DNA of 64,000 nucleotides from Moorena bouillonii PNG (GTDB lineage: Bacteria; Cyanobacteriota; Cyanobacteriia; Cyanobacteriales; Coleofasciculaceae): contig NZ_MKZS01000001.1 in assembly GCF_001942495.1 (NCBI RefSeq), positions 6,535,201 through 6,599,200 on the forward strand, given 5' to 3'. Below, piece after piece: positions 16,096 to 26,330 of this stretch; the first letter of the stretch is position 1, and every line of letters starts with the position of its first letter. The translations under genes and the position numbers were made by a program. The notes under the pieces are model-generated. The model worked only from the letters and a program-made list of their open reading frames with translations, searched no databases and had not been told where the DNA came from.

Positions 16096-16818
16096 ATGAT
16101 CAATTCAATGTCGAAAGCTGACCATAGCCTTTCTACGAAAAATTCCGGTGATTTATGGTATTCAGAGCAAGAACTTTTGGCTCCATATTTATATCTCGAA
16201 AAAGATGGATACCTGGTTTATGTCATGGGTGTTAATGACCAGACTAAAAATTGGACTGAACAGGTTCGCGAAGTGCATAAAATGCACTTAAAAAAAGCAG
16301 GATATGATGGATTTAGTAATCGAATCGACAATGAATATCATTTAGTAGGAACCTATTTTTTTGTCATCAAAGACAATGAAATAGTACTAACATCACGAAT
16401 TAACGATAGAACCAAGTCGAGTAGGTTCCCTTTTGAAATGGGGCAAAGACCTAATGGTGAACATTACGTTTTTCAAGACAAGATTCCGGCAGTCGATATC
16501 AATACATACAGCGTGATGCTCAGACACTACAGGCGAGCCATGCCATTACTATTAGCAGCTTTTGGTAAATATATTGATGACTTAGGAGCTAAAAGGGCTT
16601 TCTGTTTGGTTGATCGTGAAAACAAAGTTACTCAGAGGATGTATCATGATGATTTCCACTTCTTATACTCAACTACATTTGAGGAGCCGATAGTGTTCCC
16701 TTCTTTCCTCAATGGATTGAACCAGCAGCCAGTTGAATGGAAGATGATGGAATGGAATGAACAAACGATTAAGTATTATTCTGAATTGCACCGAATGATA
16801 ACTATAGAAACGAAATAA
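16096..16818 (+). CDS. Unknown protein, possible GNAT/autoinducer-synthase-like fold
   Basis: About 240 aa. The pattern of a motile N-terminal arm, QVREVHKMHLKKAGY, then IVLTSRINDRTKSSRFPFEMG, an invariant-type AVDINTYSV stretch and RAFCLVDRENKVTQRMYHDDFHF resembles N-acyl amino acid synthase (FeeM) or LuxI-like GNAT proteins, in which Arg and substrate loops lie at these places. This is judged by eye only and no catalytic residue can be named. The frame opens upstream at a TTG (16054), but ATG 16096 or 16108 is more likely; no clear ribosome site. Located between the P450 and the EF-hand gene with 280-330 bp spacers, so no operon evidence. Confidence 0.6.
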   Translation: MINSMSKADHSLSTKNSGDLWYSEQELLAPYLYLEKDGYLVYVMGVNDQTKNWTEQVREVHKMHLKKAGYDGFSNRIDNEYHLVGTYFFVIKDNEIVLTSRINDRTKSSRFPFEMGQRPNGEHYVFQDKIPAVDINTYSVMLRHYRRAMPLLLAAFGKYIDDLGAKRAFCLVDRENKVTQRMYHDDFHFLYSTTFEEPIVFPSFLNGLNQQPVEWKMMEWNEQTIKYYSELHRMITIETK

Positions 16819-17154
16819 AGCACCTAATAGTAAGTATTTATATGGCGGTGGTGCCCAGAAAACATCGTAAGGATTCAGTTCAATAGCTGTAAGTATATCC
16901 CTGACGTATTGTTCAATAATTTGCTGAATTTGAACTCAGCTGGTAATGCCATCGATGTAGCACAAAGATTATTTTGTGAAGGCAAAAAATTAACGAGACT
17001 ATGGTAGTATAGTTTTGTCAGCTAAAGGTTTAGAAGTTCTTTATGCTGAACAGTAGCAATGCTGTTGTGTAGTAGTAATTTACCTAGCCTTGAAGCTACC
17101 TTGGTGAATTGCACCAGTCAAATATTACTTTTTTATTGATGGAGATTAGCCAAC
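16819..17154. other. Spacer without recognised features
   Basis: No repeat, stem or small gene could be supported. The EF-hand promoter should lie here. Confidence 0.4.
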
Positions 17155-17697
17155 ATGCTTACTGAATTTCAAACCAAGAAATGGACGCATTTGTTTAATA
17201 TTTATGATACTAATAATGATGGTGTTGTAACCAAAGAAGACTTTGAGATTAAAGCCCAGACAGTGGCTAAATTACATAATCTTGAGCCAGGCTCAGCTGA
17301 TTATGACAAGATGTATGCCGAAGTCATGGCTGATTGGGATCATCTCCAAAAAGATGTAGATAAAAACAATAATGGTGAAATTAGTTTAGATGAGTGGCTC
17401 GAACATGGTTACACTCGCATTACCAGCAACGAAATGTACGAGACTGTAAAAAAAGAAGCTGATGAGGTTTTCGAGCTGTTTGATCAGAATGGAGATGGTG
17501 TTATAAGTCCTGAAGAATTTTCTAATTTGATCAAAGCCTGGGGAGTTAGCGATGAAGAATTAGAGATTGCTTGCTCTAAGCTAAATCTGAAAGCAGGTAA
17601 CACTTTGTCTAAGGATCAGTTTAAAGACTTACTTGAACAATTTCACAAAAGTGATGACCCAGATTCTCCTGGTAATTATCTTTTCGGTTCTTTCTAA
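17155..17697 (+). CDS. EF-hand calcium-binding protein (calerythrin-like)
   Basis: 180 aa, soluble, no signal peptide. Canonical loops DTNNDGVVTKED (about 19-30), DKNNNGEISLDE (69-80) and DQNGDGVISPEE (113-124), plus a degenerate fourth site near 150. Four-EF-hand bacterial proteins of this length bind Ca2+ as buffers or signal sensors; the sarcoplasmic-type spacing (long gap between sites 1 and 2) is seen. ATG has GGAG about 12 bases upstream. Followed by tandem terminator-like repeats. Cellular role unknown. Confidence 0.92.
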   Translation: MLTEFQTKKWTHLFNIYDTNNDGVVTKEDFEIKAQTVAKLHNLEPGSADYDKMYAEVMADWDHLQKDVDKNNNGEISLDEWLEHGYTRITSNEMYETVKKEADEVFELFDQNGDGVISPEEFSNLIKAWGVSDEELEIACSKLNLKAGNTLSKDQFKDLLEQFHKSDDPDSPGNYLFGSF

Positions 17698-17700
17698 GTT

Positions 17701-17860
17701 CGATTATTTGATATTATAGATATCGTAGGGTGCGTTAGGCGAAGCCGTAACGCACCATTATTTTTTGTTCTACAATCTAAGCTCGATTATTTGATATTAT
17801 AGATATCGTAGGGTGCGTTAGGCGAAGCCGTAACGCACCATTATTTTTTGTTCTACAATC
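17701..17860. repeat. Tandem 83-bp repeat with GGGTGCGTTA inverted arms
   Basis: Two units (17701-17777 and 17784-17860), each with TCGTAGGGTGCGTTAGGCG / AAGCCGTAACGCACC hairpin and a T-rich tail. May terminate the EF-hand transcript. A third, diverged piece at 17905-17985 runs up to the GST start. Confidence 0.85.
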
Positions 17861-18000
17861 CCCTCTCCCCAAATGAGGTGCATCTCAATGCATGCTGTTT
17901 GACCCAGTGGTGCGTTACGGGCCGCAACCTAACCCTGGCTACGAGGCGGAAAATTACGGCTCCCCTAACGCACCCTACGGAACTTCCGGATAAAAAATCG

Positions 18001-18675
18001 ATGCTAAAATTCTACTACAATACCCTCTCGCCCAATGTTCGTCGTGTCTGGCTCACGTTACTAGAAAAAAACCTTACCTTTGAAACAGTATTACTTAAAT
18101 TAGATGGCGATCAATTTGAACCAGAGTTTTTAGAAATTAACCCATTTCATCACATTCCAGTTCTGGAAGATAATGGGTTGCGGTTAGTAGAATCCTTGGC
18201 AATTATGGACTACTTGGAAGCAAAATATCCCACACCTGCGCTGCTGCCAACTTCACCAGAAGCATTAGCCAAGGTACGCATGGTACAATTGTTGACTGCT
18301 AATGAGCTATTTTCCCCAGTAGTTCAACTAATCTGTCAAAAGGAAGATTCACCACAATTTAAACTAGCCAAGCGGAAGCTAGATAAAGTACTCAAATTTT
18401 TCTCCGAGTTATTAGGAAATAGCCCTTACTTTGCTTCGGAGCAGTTAACCTTAGGAGATATCGTTGCGGTCGCCGCAATATCGTTATTGCCGAAGTTAGA
18501 GATTAATCTTACTGATTATCCTAACATGGATCAGTGGTTTAAAAGATTGATGCAACGAGAACCATGGCAGAAAACAGACATGAGTGCAGAGGATTTTGAA
18601 GAATTCAAGCGGCGAATCAAATTTATCGTAAAACTGCGTGCTCGTGAACTGATTGGAGAAAATAAAACACAGTAA
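18001..18675 (+). CDS. Glutathione S-transferase
   Basis: 224 aa. N-terminal thioredoxin-like domain: FYYNTLSPNVRRVWLTL with Ser as candidate active residue near 10, then NPFHHIPVLEDNGLRLVES, the cis-Pro and glutathione gamma-Glu site (VES). C-terminal helical domain includes LTLGDIVAVAA with the structural Asp. Conjugates or reduces with glutathione in the cytosol; substrate unknown. The frame is open upstream to 17848, but that part is translated dispersed repeat; ATG 18001 begins the conserved fold. Confidence 0.9.
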   Translation: MLKFYYNTLSPNVRRVWLTLLEKNLTFETVLLKLDGDQFEPEFLEINPFHHIPVLEDNGLRLVESLAIMDYLEAKYPTPALLPTSPEALAKVRMVQLLTANELFSPVVQLICQKEDSPQFKLAKRKLDKVLKFFSELLGNSPYFASEQLTLGDIVAVAAISLLPKLEINLTDYPNMDQWFKRLMQREPWQKTDMSAEDFEEFKRRIKFIVKLRARELIGENKTQ

Positions 18676-18683
18676 ACGTAAGC

Positions 18684-19000
<317 letters not shown>

Positions 19001-19071
19001 CTAAAACTCATCCCCTTGACTCTCCACTATACTAGAGAGTTTATCCTTTAACCATAGGGTGAGGATAAATA

Positions 19072-22000
19072 ATGACACAACAAAACTTTCGTTTACAAGG
19101 AATGAGCTGCGCTGGTTGCGCCAGACGCATAGAAACGCTGATTCAAAGGGTTCCAGATGTAGTAGAGTGCAGGGTCAATTTTGGTACAGAAGAAGCTAGT
19201 ATTACCTACAATACCGAGGAAACTAACCCCGAAAAAACTAACCAGCAACTAACCAAACTGATTGAACAGACAGTGAGTGATGCTGGCTACCAAGCTTACC
19301 CGATCGAGGATATCAGTGATCAGCCTGATGATATCGAATCGCAACGTCAAGGGGAAACCCTTGACCTAAAACGAAAATTCATTGTCGGTGCCGTGCTTAG
19401 TACTGTGTTAGTGATTGGTTCACTACCGATGATGACAGGATTATCTATCCCCTGGATTCCATCTTGGTTACATCACCCTTGGCTACAGCTGGTATTAACC
19501 ACACCGGTTCTGTTTTGGTGTGGACATTCCTTTTTGATTGGAGCATGGAAAGCCTGGAAACACAAAACAGCAGATATGAATACTCTAGTCACCCTTGGGA
19601 CTAGTGCTGCCTATGTCTATTCTCTGTTTCCCACGATGTTGCCCCCGGTTGTTTTGAAATCTTTCCTACCCCAAGGGGTAACTCTCCCTGTGTACTATGA
19701 AACCACTGCTGTAGTGATTACCCTGATTTTGCTAGGGCGATTGCTGGAACACCGGGCTAAAGGACAGACATCTCAAGCAATTCGTAAGTTGATGGGATTA
19801 CAAGCTAAAACCGCTCGTGTGATTCGCCATGGTCAAGCCCAGGATATTCCCTTGGCTCAGGTGCAAGTTGGAGACGTGGTCTTAGTGCGTCCAGGAGAAA
19901 CTATTCCGGTAGACGGCATAGTGATGGAAGGGGCTTCTAGTGTAGATGAAGCCATGGTCACAGGAGAAAGTGTTGCGGTCAAGAAACAGCCGGGGGATGA
20001 AGTGATTGGAGCAACGATTAATAAAACCGGTAGCTTCCAGTTCCAGGCGACTCGGGTCGGGAAAGATACCGTACTAGCACAGATTGTTAAATTAGTACAC
20101 CAGGCTCAAGGGTCTAAAGCACCGATTGAAACCTTAGCGGATCAGGTGACAGGGTGGTTTGTGCCGGTAGTGATTGCGATCGCAATGGTCACTTTTGGGG
20201 TTTGGTGGATGACCACAGGAAATCCTACCCTAGCCATGATTAATATGGTGGCGGTGTTAGTCATTGCTTGTCCCTGTGCTTTAGGTCTAGCTACTCCAAC
20301 CGCAGTGATGGTAGGAACCGGTAAAGGCGCAGAAAACGGGATTTTAATTAAAAATGCCGAGAGTCTGGAATTGATTCATCAACTGCAAACTATCGTGCTA
20401 GATAAAACCGGAACCCTAACGGAAGGGAAACCTACGGTCACCGATTTTATTACAGTTGGAGGCATCTATGACTCCTCGTCAGAACTGGGCAGCTTTACCG
20501 GCAGCAATGAAATCAACTTGCTGCAACTAGCGGCAGTGGTAGAGAGTCATTCGGAACATCCCTTAGCTGAAGCAGTGGTGCGCTATGCCCAATCTCAGGG
20601 AATAAAATTGCAGTTACCAACACCAGAGAATTTTACTGCTGTTGCTGGCAGTGGGGTACAGGCAATGGTTGATCACGATCATCCCCTCTTCTCTCCCGAA
20701 CCGGCGGGAGGTGGGCTTACAGCAAGTTTCGCCCCCCTAGCCCCCCAATTCTGGGGGGAAATTGAGTTAAAGTCCCCCAGAATTGGGGGATTTAGGGGGC
20801 TTGCAGCTAAAGGTAGTGAGGTCAATCCATCTGAAAACGGCTGTAACGGTAAAGACCGCAAAAATGGCCAGGGAGAGATAACCGAGATTTCGGGATTTCC
20901 CATTTCAGGGATTCAGTTGGGAAATGTGTTTGTAGGGATTCAACCGTCTCGGGGTTATGATCTTGACCCAGCGTTGAATTATCATGCTCCCGATTTGGAA
21001 CCCACTGATGGGTATTTGGCATTTTATTATTGGTTGCGGAAGTGTTTTGGTGCCCAAGCAATTGTTCATGTGGGCAAGCATGGGAATTTGGAGTGGTTAC
21101 CGGGTAAGAGTTTGGCCTTGTCAGAGTGCTGTTATCCAGAAGTAGCCTTAGCAGCCATGCCTCATTTGTATCCATTTATTGTCAATGATCCGGGGGAGGG
21201 TGCTCAAGCAAAGCGTCGCGCTCAAGGGGTGATTATTGATCATTTAACCCCTCCCATGACTCGTGCTGAACTTTATGGTCCTCTGCAACAGTTGGAGGGA
21301 TTGGTTGATGAGTATTATGAAGCGCAGAGTTTGGATTTGTCTCGGTTGCCAATTATTCGCGATCGCATTGTTAAACTTATCCTTGAGGAGCACTTGCACG
21401 AAGATTTAGGGATTGCGGTAGACGACATCGAAGCTGGAGAATCGGAAATTACTAATCAAATTGATGCTTATCTTTGTGAATTGAAAGAAGCTCAAATTCG
21501 AGATGGATTACATGTATTTAGTCAATGTCCCCAAGGACGTCAATTGCAGGATTTAATAATAGCAATTGCTCGTCATCCTGGAAAGAATCGCATCGGCTTA
21601 ACTCGTGCTTTGGCTCAGGATTTAGGTTGGGATTTTGATCCCCTAACGGAAGAGTTTTCAGTGGTTAAGGAGATAGCAAAAAGCAGTATAGAAAGGGAAC
21701 AGGGAACAGAGAATAAGGAACAGGGAACAGAGGAATGCTATAGTGGTAAATATACTGTTGGTGATTTGGTTGAAGTATTGGAAGAAAAAGCGTCTAAATT
21801 AGTAGAACAAATCATCACGAATTCCCCAATAGCGATTACTGATGATCGATTACCGATTAGTCAAACAACAAAACAAGAATTAGATTGGATACGCGATCGG
21901 CTTTTACCAGCACTACAACAAACTAATCAGGAACTCACCCAATTGTTAAGGGGATTAGATGGGAGATATGTACCCAGTGGGCCATCTGGTGCGCCGACTA

Positions 22001-23244
22001 GAGGACGACCGGATGTTCTGCCCACAGGTCGCAATTTTTACTCTGTTGATATCCGTGCCATTCCTACAGAAACAGCGTGGGATGTAGGCAGAAAGGCAGC
22101 TGAGGTGCTAGTGGAGCGCTATACCCAGGAAAATGGTGAGTATCCCAAAACCCTAGGAATTTCCGTATGGGGCACATCGACCATGCGTACCGGGGGAGAT
22201 GATATTTCCGAAGCTCTAGCGTTGTTGGGAGTGCGACCGATTTGGGATGGGTCCTCACGGCGGGTAGTAGACTTTGAAATATTGCCAGTGTCTGTGTTAC
22301 AACGTCCTCGGGTGGATGTGACCCTGCGCATCTCTGGCTTCTTTAGAGATAGTTTCCCCAATTTAATCGACCTATTTCACAATGCAGTAGTTGCTGTGGC
22401 AAGCCTGGATGAATCACCATCAGACAATCCTCTAGCAGCCCAGGTGAAACAGGAAACAGACTATTGGTTACAGGTAGGGTTGAGTCAGTCCCAAGCCCAA
22501 ATGCGATCGCACTACCGCATCTTTGGCTCAAAACCAGGAGCCTATGGTGCCGGGTTACAGGGTTTGATTGAATCTCAAAACTGGCAAGATGAGCAGGATT
22601 TAGCTCGCGCTTACATTAACTGGAGTAGTTACGCCTACAGCTCATCTTCCCCCAAGGGAGCCCCAGAAGCCTTTGAGCAGCGCCTCAAACAGATGCAAAT
22701 TGTATTACACAATCAGGATAATCGGGAACATGATTTACTTGATTCAGATGATTATTACCAGTTTCAAGGGGGGTTAACCGTAGCGGTGCGGGGGTTAACT
22801 GGCAAAAATCCTCAAACCTACTTTGGTGATAATTCTATCCCTGAAAAGCCCAAAGTTCGACAGCTAAAGGAAGAGATTGCCCGAGTGTACCGTTCTCGTG
22901 TCGTGAATCCTAAGTGGATTGAAGGAGTGATGCGCCATGGTTACAAAGGAGCATTTGAAATGGCAGCAACAGTAGATTATTTGTTTGCCTATGATGCTAC
23001 CGCTAATTGTGTCGCAGACCATATGTATCAAGGAGTAGCTCAGGGGTATTTATTTGACCCAGACGTCCAAGAGTTTGTCCAACAAAAGAATCCATGGGCA
23101 TTGCGAGATATGGCAGAACGCTTACTCGAAGCCAATCAGCGGGGATTGTGGCAGTCAGTTGCACCAGAGACTTTAGAGAAATTGAGAGCGATCGCATTAC
23201 AAGCAGAAGCAGTGATTGAAGGAGAAAATTTTGGAATTATATAG
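19072..23244 (+). CDS. Chimeric frame: copper P-type ATPase N-part fused to CobN C-part
   Basis: 1390 aa in one uninterrupted frame. Residues 1-535 are a CPx copper ATPase (CtaA/PacS type): metal domain GMSCAGC at 10-16, membrane helices, TGES in the actuator domain, CPCALG near 401, DKTGT near 444, HSEHPLAEA near 493, GSGV near 527. It stops inside the nucleotide-binding domain, so GDGINDAP and the last helices are missing. Residues 536-605 are translated dispersed repeat (20731-20800) and linker. From about 607 ([20 protein letters not shown]) to the end it is the C-terminal two thirds of CobN, the large subunit of cobaltochelatase; the first 490 or so residues are missing. Another repeat insert, [13 protein letters not shown], lies near 877. 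Neither half should keep its known activity. Confidence 0.85.
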   Translation: MTQQNFRLQGMSCAGCARRIETLIQRVPDVVECRVNFGTEEASITYNTEETNPEKTNQQLTKLIEQTVSDAGYQAYPIEDISDQPDDIESQRQGETLDLKRKFIVGAVLSTVLVIGSLPMMTGLSIPWIPSWLHHPWLQLVLTTPVLFWCGHSFLIGAWKAWKHKTADMNTLVTLGTSAAYVYSLFPTMLPPVVLKSFLPQGVTLPVYYETTAVVITLILLGRLLEHRAKGQTSQAIRKLMGLQAKTARVIRHGQAQDIPLAQVQVGDVVLVRPGETIPVDGIVMEGASSVDEAMVTGESVAVKKQPGDEVIGATINKTGSFQFQATRVGKDTVLAQIVKLVHQAQGSKAPIETLADQVTGWFVPVVIAIAMVTFGVWWMTTGNPTLAMINMVAVLVIACPCALGLATPTAVMVGTGKGAENGILIKNAESLELIHQLQTIVLDKTGTLTEGKPTVTDFITVGGIYDSSSELGSFTGSNEINLLQLAAVVESHSEHPLAEAVVRYAQSQGIKLQLPTPENFTAVAGSGVQAMVDHDHPLFSPEPAGGGLTASFAPLAPQFWGEIELKSPRIGGFRGLAAKGSEVNPSENGCNGKDRKNGQGEITEISGFPISGIQLGNVFVGIQPSRGYDLDPALNYHAPDLEPTDGYLAFYYWLRKCFGAQAIVHVGKHGNLEWLPGKSLALSECCYPEVALAAMPHLYPFIVNDPGEGAQAKRRAQGVIIDHLTPPMTRAELYGPLQQLEGLVDEYYEAQSLDLSRLPIIRDRIVKLILEEHLHEDLGIAVDDIEAGESEITNQIDAYLCELKEAQIRDGLHVFSQCPQGRQLQDLIIAIARHPGKNRIGLTRALAQDLGWDFDPLTEEFSVVKEIAKSSIEREQGTENKEQGTEECYSGKYTVGDLVEVLEEKASKLVEQIITNSPIAITDDRLPISQTTKQELDWIRDRLLPALQQTNQELTQLLRGLDGRYVPSGPSGAPTRGRPDVLPTGRNFYSVDIRAIPTETAWDVGRKAAEVLVERYTQENGEYPKTLGISVWGTSTMRTGGDDISEALALLGVRPIWDGSSRRVVDFEILPVSVLQRPRVDVTLRISGFFRDSFPNLIDLFHNAVVAVASLDESPSDNPLAAQVKQETDYWLQVGLSQSQAQMRSHYRIFGSKPGAYGAGLQGLIESQNWQDEQDLARAYINWSSYAYSSSSPKGAPEAFEQRLKQMQIVLHNQDNREHDLLDSDDYYQFQGGLTVAVRGLTGKNPQTYFGDNSIPEKPKVRQLKEEIARVYRSRVVNPKWIEGVMRHGYKGAFEMAATVDYLFAYDATANCVADHMYQGVAQGYLFDPDVQEFVQQKNPWALRDMAERLLEANQRGLWQSVAPETLEKLRAIALQAEAVIEGENFGII
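20731..20800. repeat. Double-hairpin repeat, family A, at the chimera joint
   Basis: GCCCCCCTAGCCCCCC-AATTCT-GGGGGG and AGTCCCCCAGAATTGGGGG-ATTTAGGGGGC. Lies exactly between the ATPase-derived and CobN-derived parts and is translated in frame. Confidence 0.9.
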
Positions 23245-23916
23245 CTAGGGAATAGGGAATAGCGGATCTGGGAATAGGGAATAGAAATATGTTTTAACCT
23301 TTACTTCGACTGCTATAGCATTTCTATTCTAATGAGGTACATAAATTTTTTTACCACTTCCGACTTTCAACTTCCGACTTCCCTCTTATGAATTGATTGC
23401 TCCTTTCGCGTAGCCTGGCCTACGGCCTCAGTCCCTGCTCCCTGCTCCCTAAAATACAAAAAAATTTGTACCTCACCTAAGAGGTTGTCTGAGAAGTCCC
23501 ATTTGCTACATCCAAGCCCCCGTTGGTCCCCCAATTTTGGGGGACTTTTAGAAGCAAATGGACTCTTGTTCCCCCCAAAGTTGGGGGGCTAGGGGGGCAA
23601 AATTCAGTATCAAAAAACTTTTCAGATATCCTCTAATTAAAAATCGCTATATAGCGTTTATGCCAGTTATGAGGTATAGTCTTCTTTGACGTTGATTCCC
23701 TGTTAGGTGCGCTTGACCTATTAAGAATTAAATTCGCCACGGGTCGCACCTCTTGATGCAGCCCATCGCTATTCCCTATTCCCTATTCCCTATTCCCTAT
23801 TCCCTCTTCCCTCTTCTTTCTTCTCTCTTGCCTGTTCCCTGTTCCCTGTTCCCTGTTCCCTAAAATCCCGAAATTATGTACATCATACCTATGATAAACG
23901 CTATATGAGCTTACGT
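23245..23916. repeat. Repeat-filled intergenic region
   Basis: GGGAATAG units, a CGCGTAGCCTGGCCTACGGCC family E element near 23407, family A double hairpin at 23513-23601, family C element at 23705-23752, and CCTATTC / CCTGTTC heptamers at 23770-23865. No gene supported. Confidence 0.85.
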
Positions 23917-25248
23917 CTATTTAACATAAAATTGCTTTAACTTAGAAGCTACATCTTCTGGATTTGTCCGATCAGGAAATACTAAAATAGCCTTAATTTT
24001 GTTGTTAGCTACTATTTCTGGCAAGCGATGGAATTGTTTATCAGTAATAGCAATTCCATCATAGGTTTCGGCATAATCTACTTCTTTGGTAAAATTTTTA
24101 TCATTATAAGCTTGAATAAAAACTCGATCTACATTCCATTTTGGCCAGTCAGCAGCAAAATATTTTTTAGCCCAATAAGGATTATGATGACAAAGATCAA
24201 AACTAACCTTTGGGTTAGCTTGTTTCATAGCACCGATCATTTCTTGTGAAAAAGCGGTTAGCTTATTAGTGCGATTTACTTTACCTGGCAACTCGGCATG
24301 GTAACCCAGATAATCGTCCCATTGGACTGCATCAATTTTAGGATATTTTTGGACAAATTCTACTAAAATATCTCTAAAAAAATTAGCAACTTCAGGAATT
24401 TCCACATCAAGAATATAATGCTCGATTCCTGGATAGGTGCGGTCAACACCGGGTACCACCCATTTGCGTTCAATAGCTAAATCAAAAATCGGGCTATTTT
24501 TATCTATTTTGATACCTTTTTCAAAGTAAGCATGAACTTCCATGCCGTGTTTGTGTGCTTCATCAATTAGCCAAGTTAACCAGCGGTCGCGAAACAGATT
24601 GGGACAACTTTTATAACCAAACGTTTTTTGCATCACTTCACTAGTGTACATAGGACAAGCATTACCCCATACACCATGAATAATCGTATTAATCCCTTGA
24701 GAATGATAATGACGAACTTGTTTTCTAATCTTTTCTTCACTGGCATTATTAGTTACGTTATAACGACCGATATAAATTCCTCTGATTGCTTTTTTCTCCC
24801 GAGGAATTTGAGATTTTTGAGTTGTTTGAGGTGTTTGAAGTTTTTGAGCTGTTATTGATGTTGGTGAAGCTGCCCGATGATTAGGTTTAACAATTGGTGT
24901 TTGAGGTTTTTGAGCTGTTTGAGGTTTTTGAGCTGTTATTGGTGTTGGTGAAGCTGGCTGATTATTAAGTTTAACAATTGGCGAATTTGGTAAGGAAGGT
25001 GCAGTGGTTACAGGAGGCTTAGTAGGAGCCGAAGGTTCTGCTTCGGCGGTCCTCGAATTTAAACCAGGAATAGTTATTGGTAGATTTTGAGGAATAGCTA
25101 TGGGGAGATTTTGAGGTAATTTGCTAATCATGGATAAACCTCCTTGATGGTTCAACCACCAATAGCCACCTCCTAAAACCAGTAAGATTAGAGAAATAGG
25201 AATATTTGCGCATCCACATCCACTGTTTTCATTCTTATTATTCGACAT
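23917..25248 (-). CDS. Membrane-anchored TIM-barrel protein, GHL10-like
   Basis: 443 aa. One N-terminal helix (ANIPISLILLVLGGGYWW, about 14-31) anchors it, then a Pro/Thr/Gln linker to residue 160 with repeated TAQKPQTPIVKPNHRAASP-like units. The catalytic-type domain starts RGIYIGRYNVTN and has GINTIIHGVWGNACP, HKHGMEVHAYFEKG, VQWDDYLGYH and AILVFPDRTNPED, which fits glycosyl-hydrolase-like families GHL10/DUF187 in layout. VQWDDY is the likely acidic site. Substrate unknown; probably acts on envelope or exopolysaccharide. ATG 25248 has AGGA about 12 bases upstream; an in-frame TTG lies at 25269. Confidence 0.78.
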   Translation of the reverse strand: MSNNKNENSGCGCANIPISLILLVLGGGYWWLNHQGGLSMISKLPQNLPIAIPQNLPITIPGLNSRTAEAEPSAPTKPPVTTAPSLPNSPIVKLNNQPASPTPITAQKPQTAQKPQTPIVKPNHRAASPTSITAQKLQTPQTTQKSQIPREKKAIRGIYIGRYNVTNNASEEKIRKQVRHYHSQGINTIIHGVWGNACPMYTSEVMQKTFGYKSCPNLFRDRWLTWLIDEAHKHGMEVHAYFEKGIKIDKNSPIFDLAIERKWVVPGVDRTYPGIEHYILDVEIPEVANFFRDILVEFVQKYPKIDAVQWDDYLGYHAELPGKVNRTNKLTAFSQEMIGAMKQANPKVSFDLCHHNPYWAKKYFAADWPKWNVDRVFIQAYNDKNFTKEVDYAETYDGIAITDKQFHRLPEIVANNKIKAILVFPDRTNPEDVASKLKQFYVK

Positions 25249-25295
25249 AGTAAAATTGTTTCCTAGCAAGAGTTTGGTAAATTATTTTAATTTAG

Positions 25296-25349
25296 TATAA
25301 GCGACTGAAGCAAAACATTTAGGTATCCCTGGCGTTTTAGTCGCTTATA
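25296..25349. promoter_or_regulatory. 11-bp inverted repeat upstream of the GHL10-like gene
   Basis: TATAAGCGACT pairs with AGTCGCTTATA over a 32-base spacer, about 50 bp before the start. Role unknown. The rest of 25350-25700 is AT-rich without a gene. Confidence 0.4.
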
Positions 25350-25729
25350 GTAACAGTATAAACAATAAATCCAGAAGAGCCATAAATTGAAACCTCGTAC
25401 TAATTCAATAACCACTGATTTGTACCACTAAATAAAGTGTAAAAATATTTTATTTACTGGAATTGTAAGCTTATGCGCTACGCGCACGCTACGCGAACAT
25501 ATTTAAGCTAGATAACGGGTAAATTAATATCGGCGAAAAGAGAATTATATCAAGTCCAGTTAATCATTTTTAAAATAGCCGATTTAGCAGCAATAGCAAT
25601 CAAGAGGTTTGATTTTCCGGAATAGACCCACAACCTAACGAAAAAAGATTTAACCAAGGAATTTAACTGGGCTTTCCCTAGGTCGAGCTTAGATTAAATC
25701 CAGTTGACTAATCATCCTATGGCTGAGTT

Positions 25730-25920
25730 TGACCCGGTGGGTGGAACGGGCATCTTGCCTGTTTCGGGCATCTTGGTGGAACGGGCATTTTGCCCGTTAC
25801 AATCTTCCGGACAGCAACCTAACACTGGCGGTGCGTTACGGGGCGGACTATCCCAAGGCTGGCGGTCGAGGCGAACAATAAGGGCAAGTCCGCCCCTAAC
25901 GCACCCTACGCACCCTACGC
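25730..25920. repeat. Composite of family G and GCGTTACGGGGCGG repeats
   Basis: GTGGAACGGGCATCTTG units then CAACCTAACACTGGCGGTGCG ... CCCCTAACGCACCCTACG. Frames on both strands are repeat translation only. Confidence 0.8.
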
Positions 25921-25952
25921 AAGTAATTACCAACATTTAATAACAAGAAATT

Positions 25953-26270
25953 ATGTATCAGCGCATCAATAACACCGTTTTCTTAGCTTTAGTGTCCAGC
26001 ATTATGGCACTGACCAATCCAACTAAAGAGGCTTATCTTGATCATGCGGCATGGCACTTACACGATACTTACTGCCAGCAGAAATCCCTTCCTGTTGGGG
26101 TAAAAGCAGCTTGTTTTGTCGGTAAACCTTTACCACCTGATGCAGTTAAGCCAGTAATCGAAAGCTACACTCGTCACCAAAACTATTTCCTTTTCAGTAT
26201 CTATACCACCAACTTCTGGGGTAAAAAATTCCACACTGTTGGGCTAGGGGGGAAATTTTTGGTGTTTTAA
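25953..26270 (+). CDS. DUF4359 protein
   Basis: 105 aa. Seen: ALTNPTKEAYLDHAAWHLHD at about 19-38 and NYFLFSIYTTNFWGKKFHTV ... GGKFLVF at the end, both hallmarks of the DUF4359 family common in cyanobacteria. The N-terminal 20 residues are hydrophobic and may be a signal or anchor. Biochemical role unknown. No neighbours on the same strand. Confidence 0.8.
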   Translation: MYQRINNTVFLALVSSIMALTNPTKEAYLDHAAWHLHDTYCQQKSLPVGVKAACFVGKPLPPDAVKPVIESYTRHQNYFLFSIYTTNFWGKKFHTVGLGGKFLVF

Positions 26271-26330
26271 TTATATCAGCTAATGCCCGTAGCACATTAG
26301 CTGTTTTATTTAGTTTTATTTAGCTGAAAA

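Noticed and set aside
17848-18000. Upstream extension of the glutathione S-transferase frame
   Set aside because: The added codons are translated dispersed repeat; the conserved fold begins at ATG 18001.
20679-21175. Antisense frames at the chimera joint
   Set aside because: Open because of the palindromic repeat; no ribosome site and the plus frame is clearly coding on both sides.
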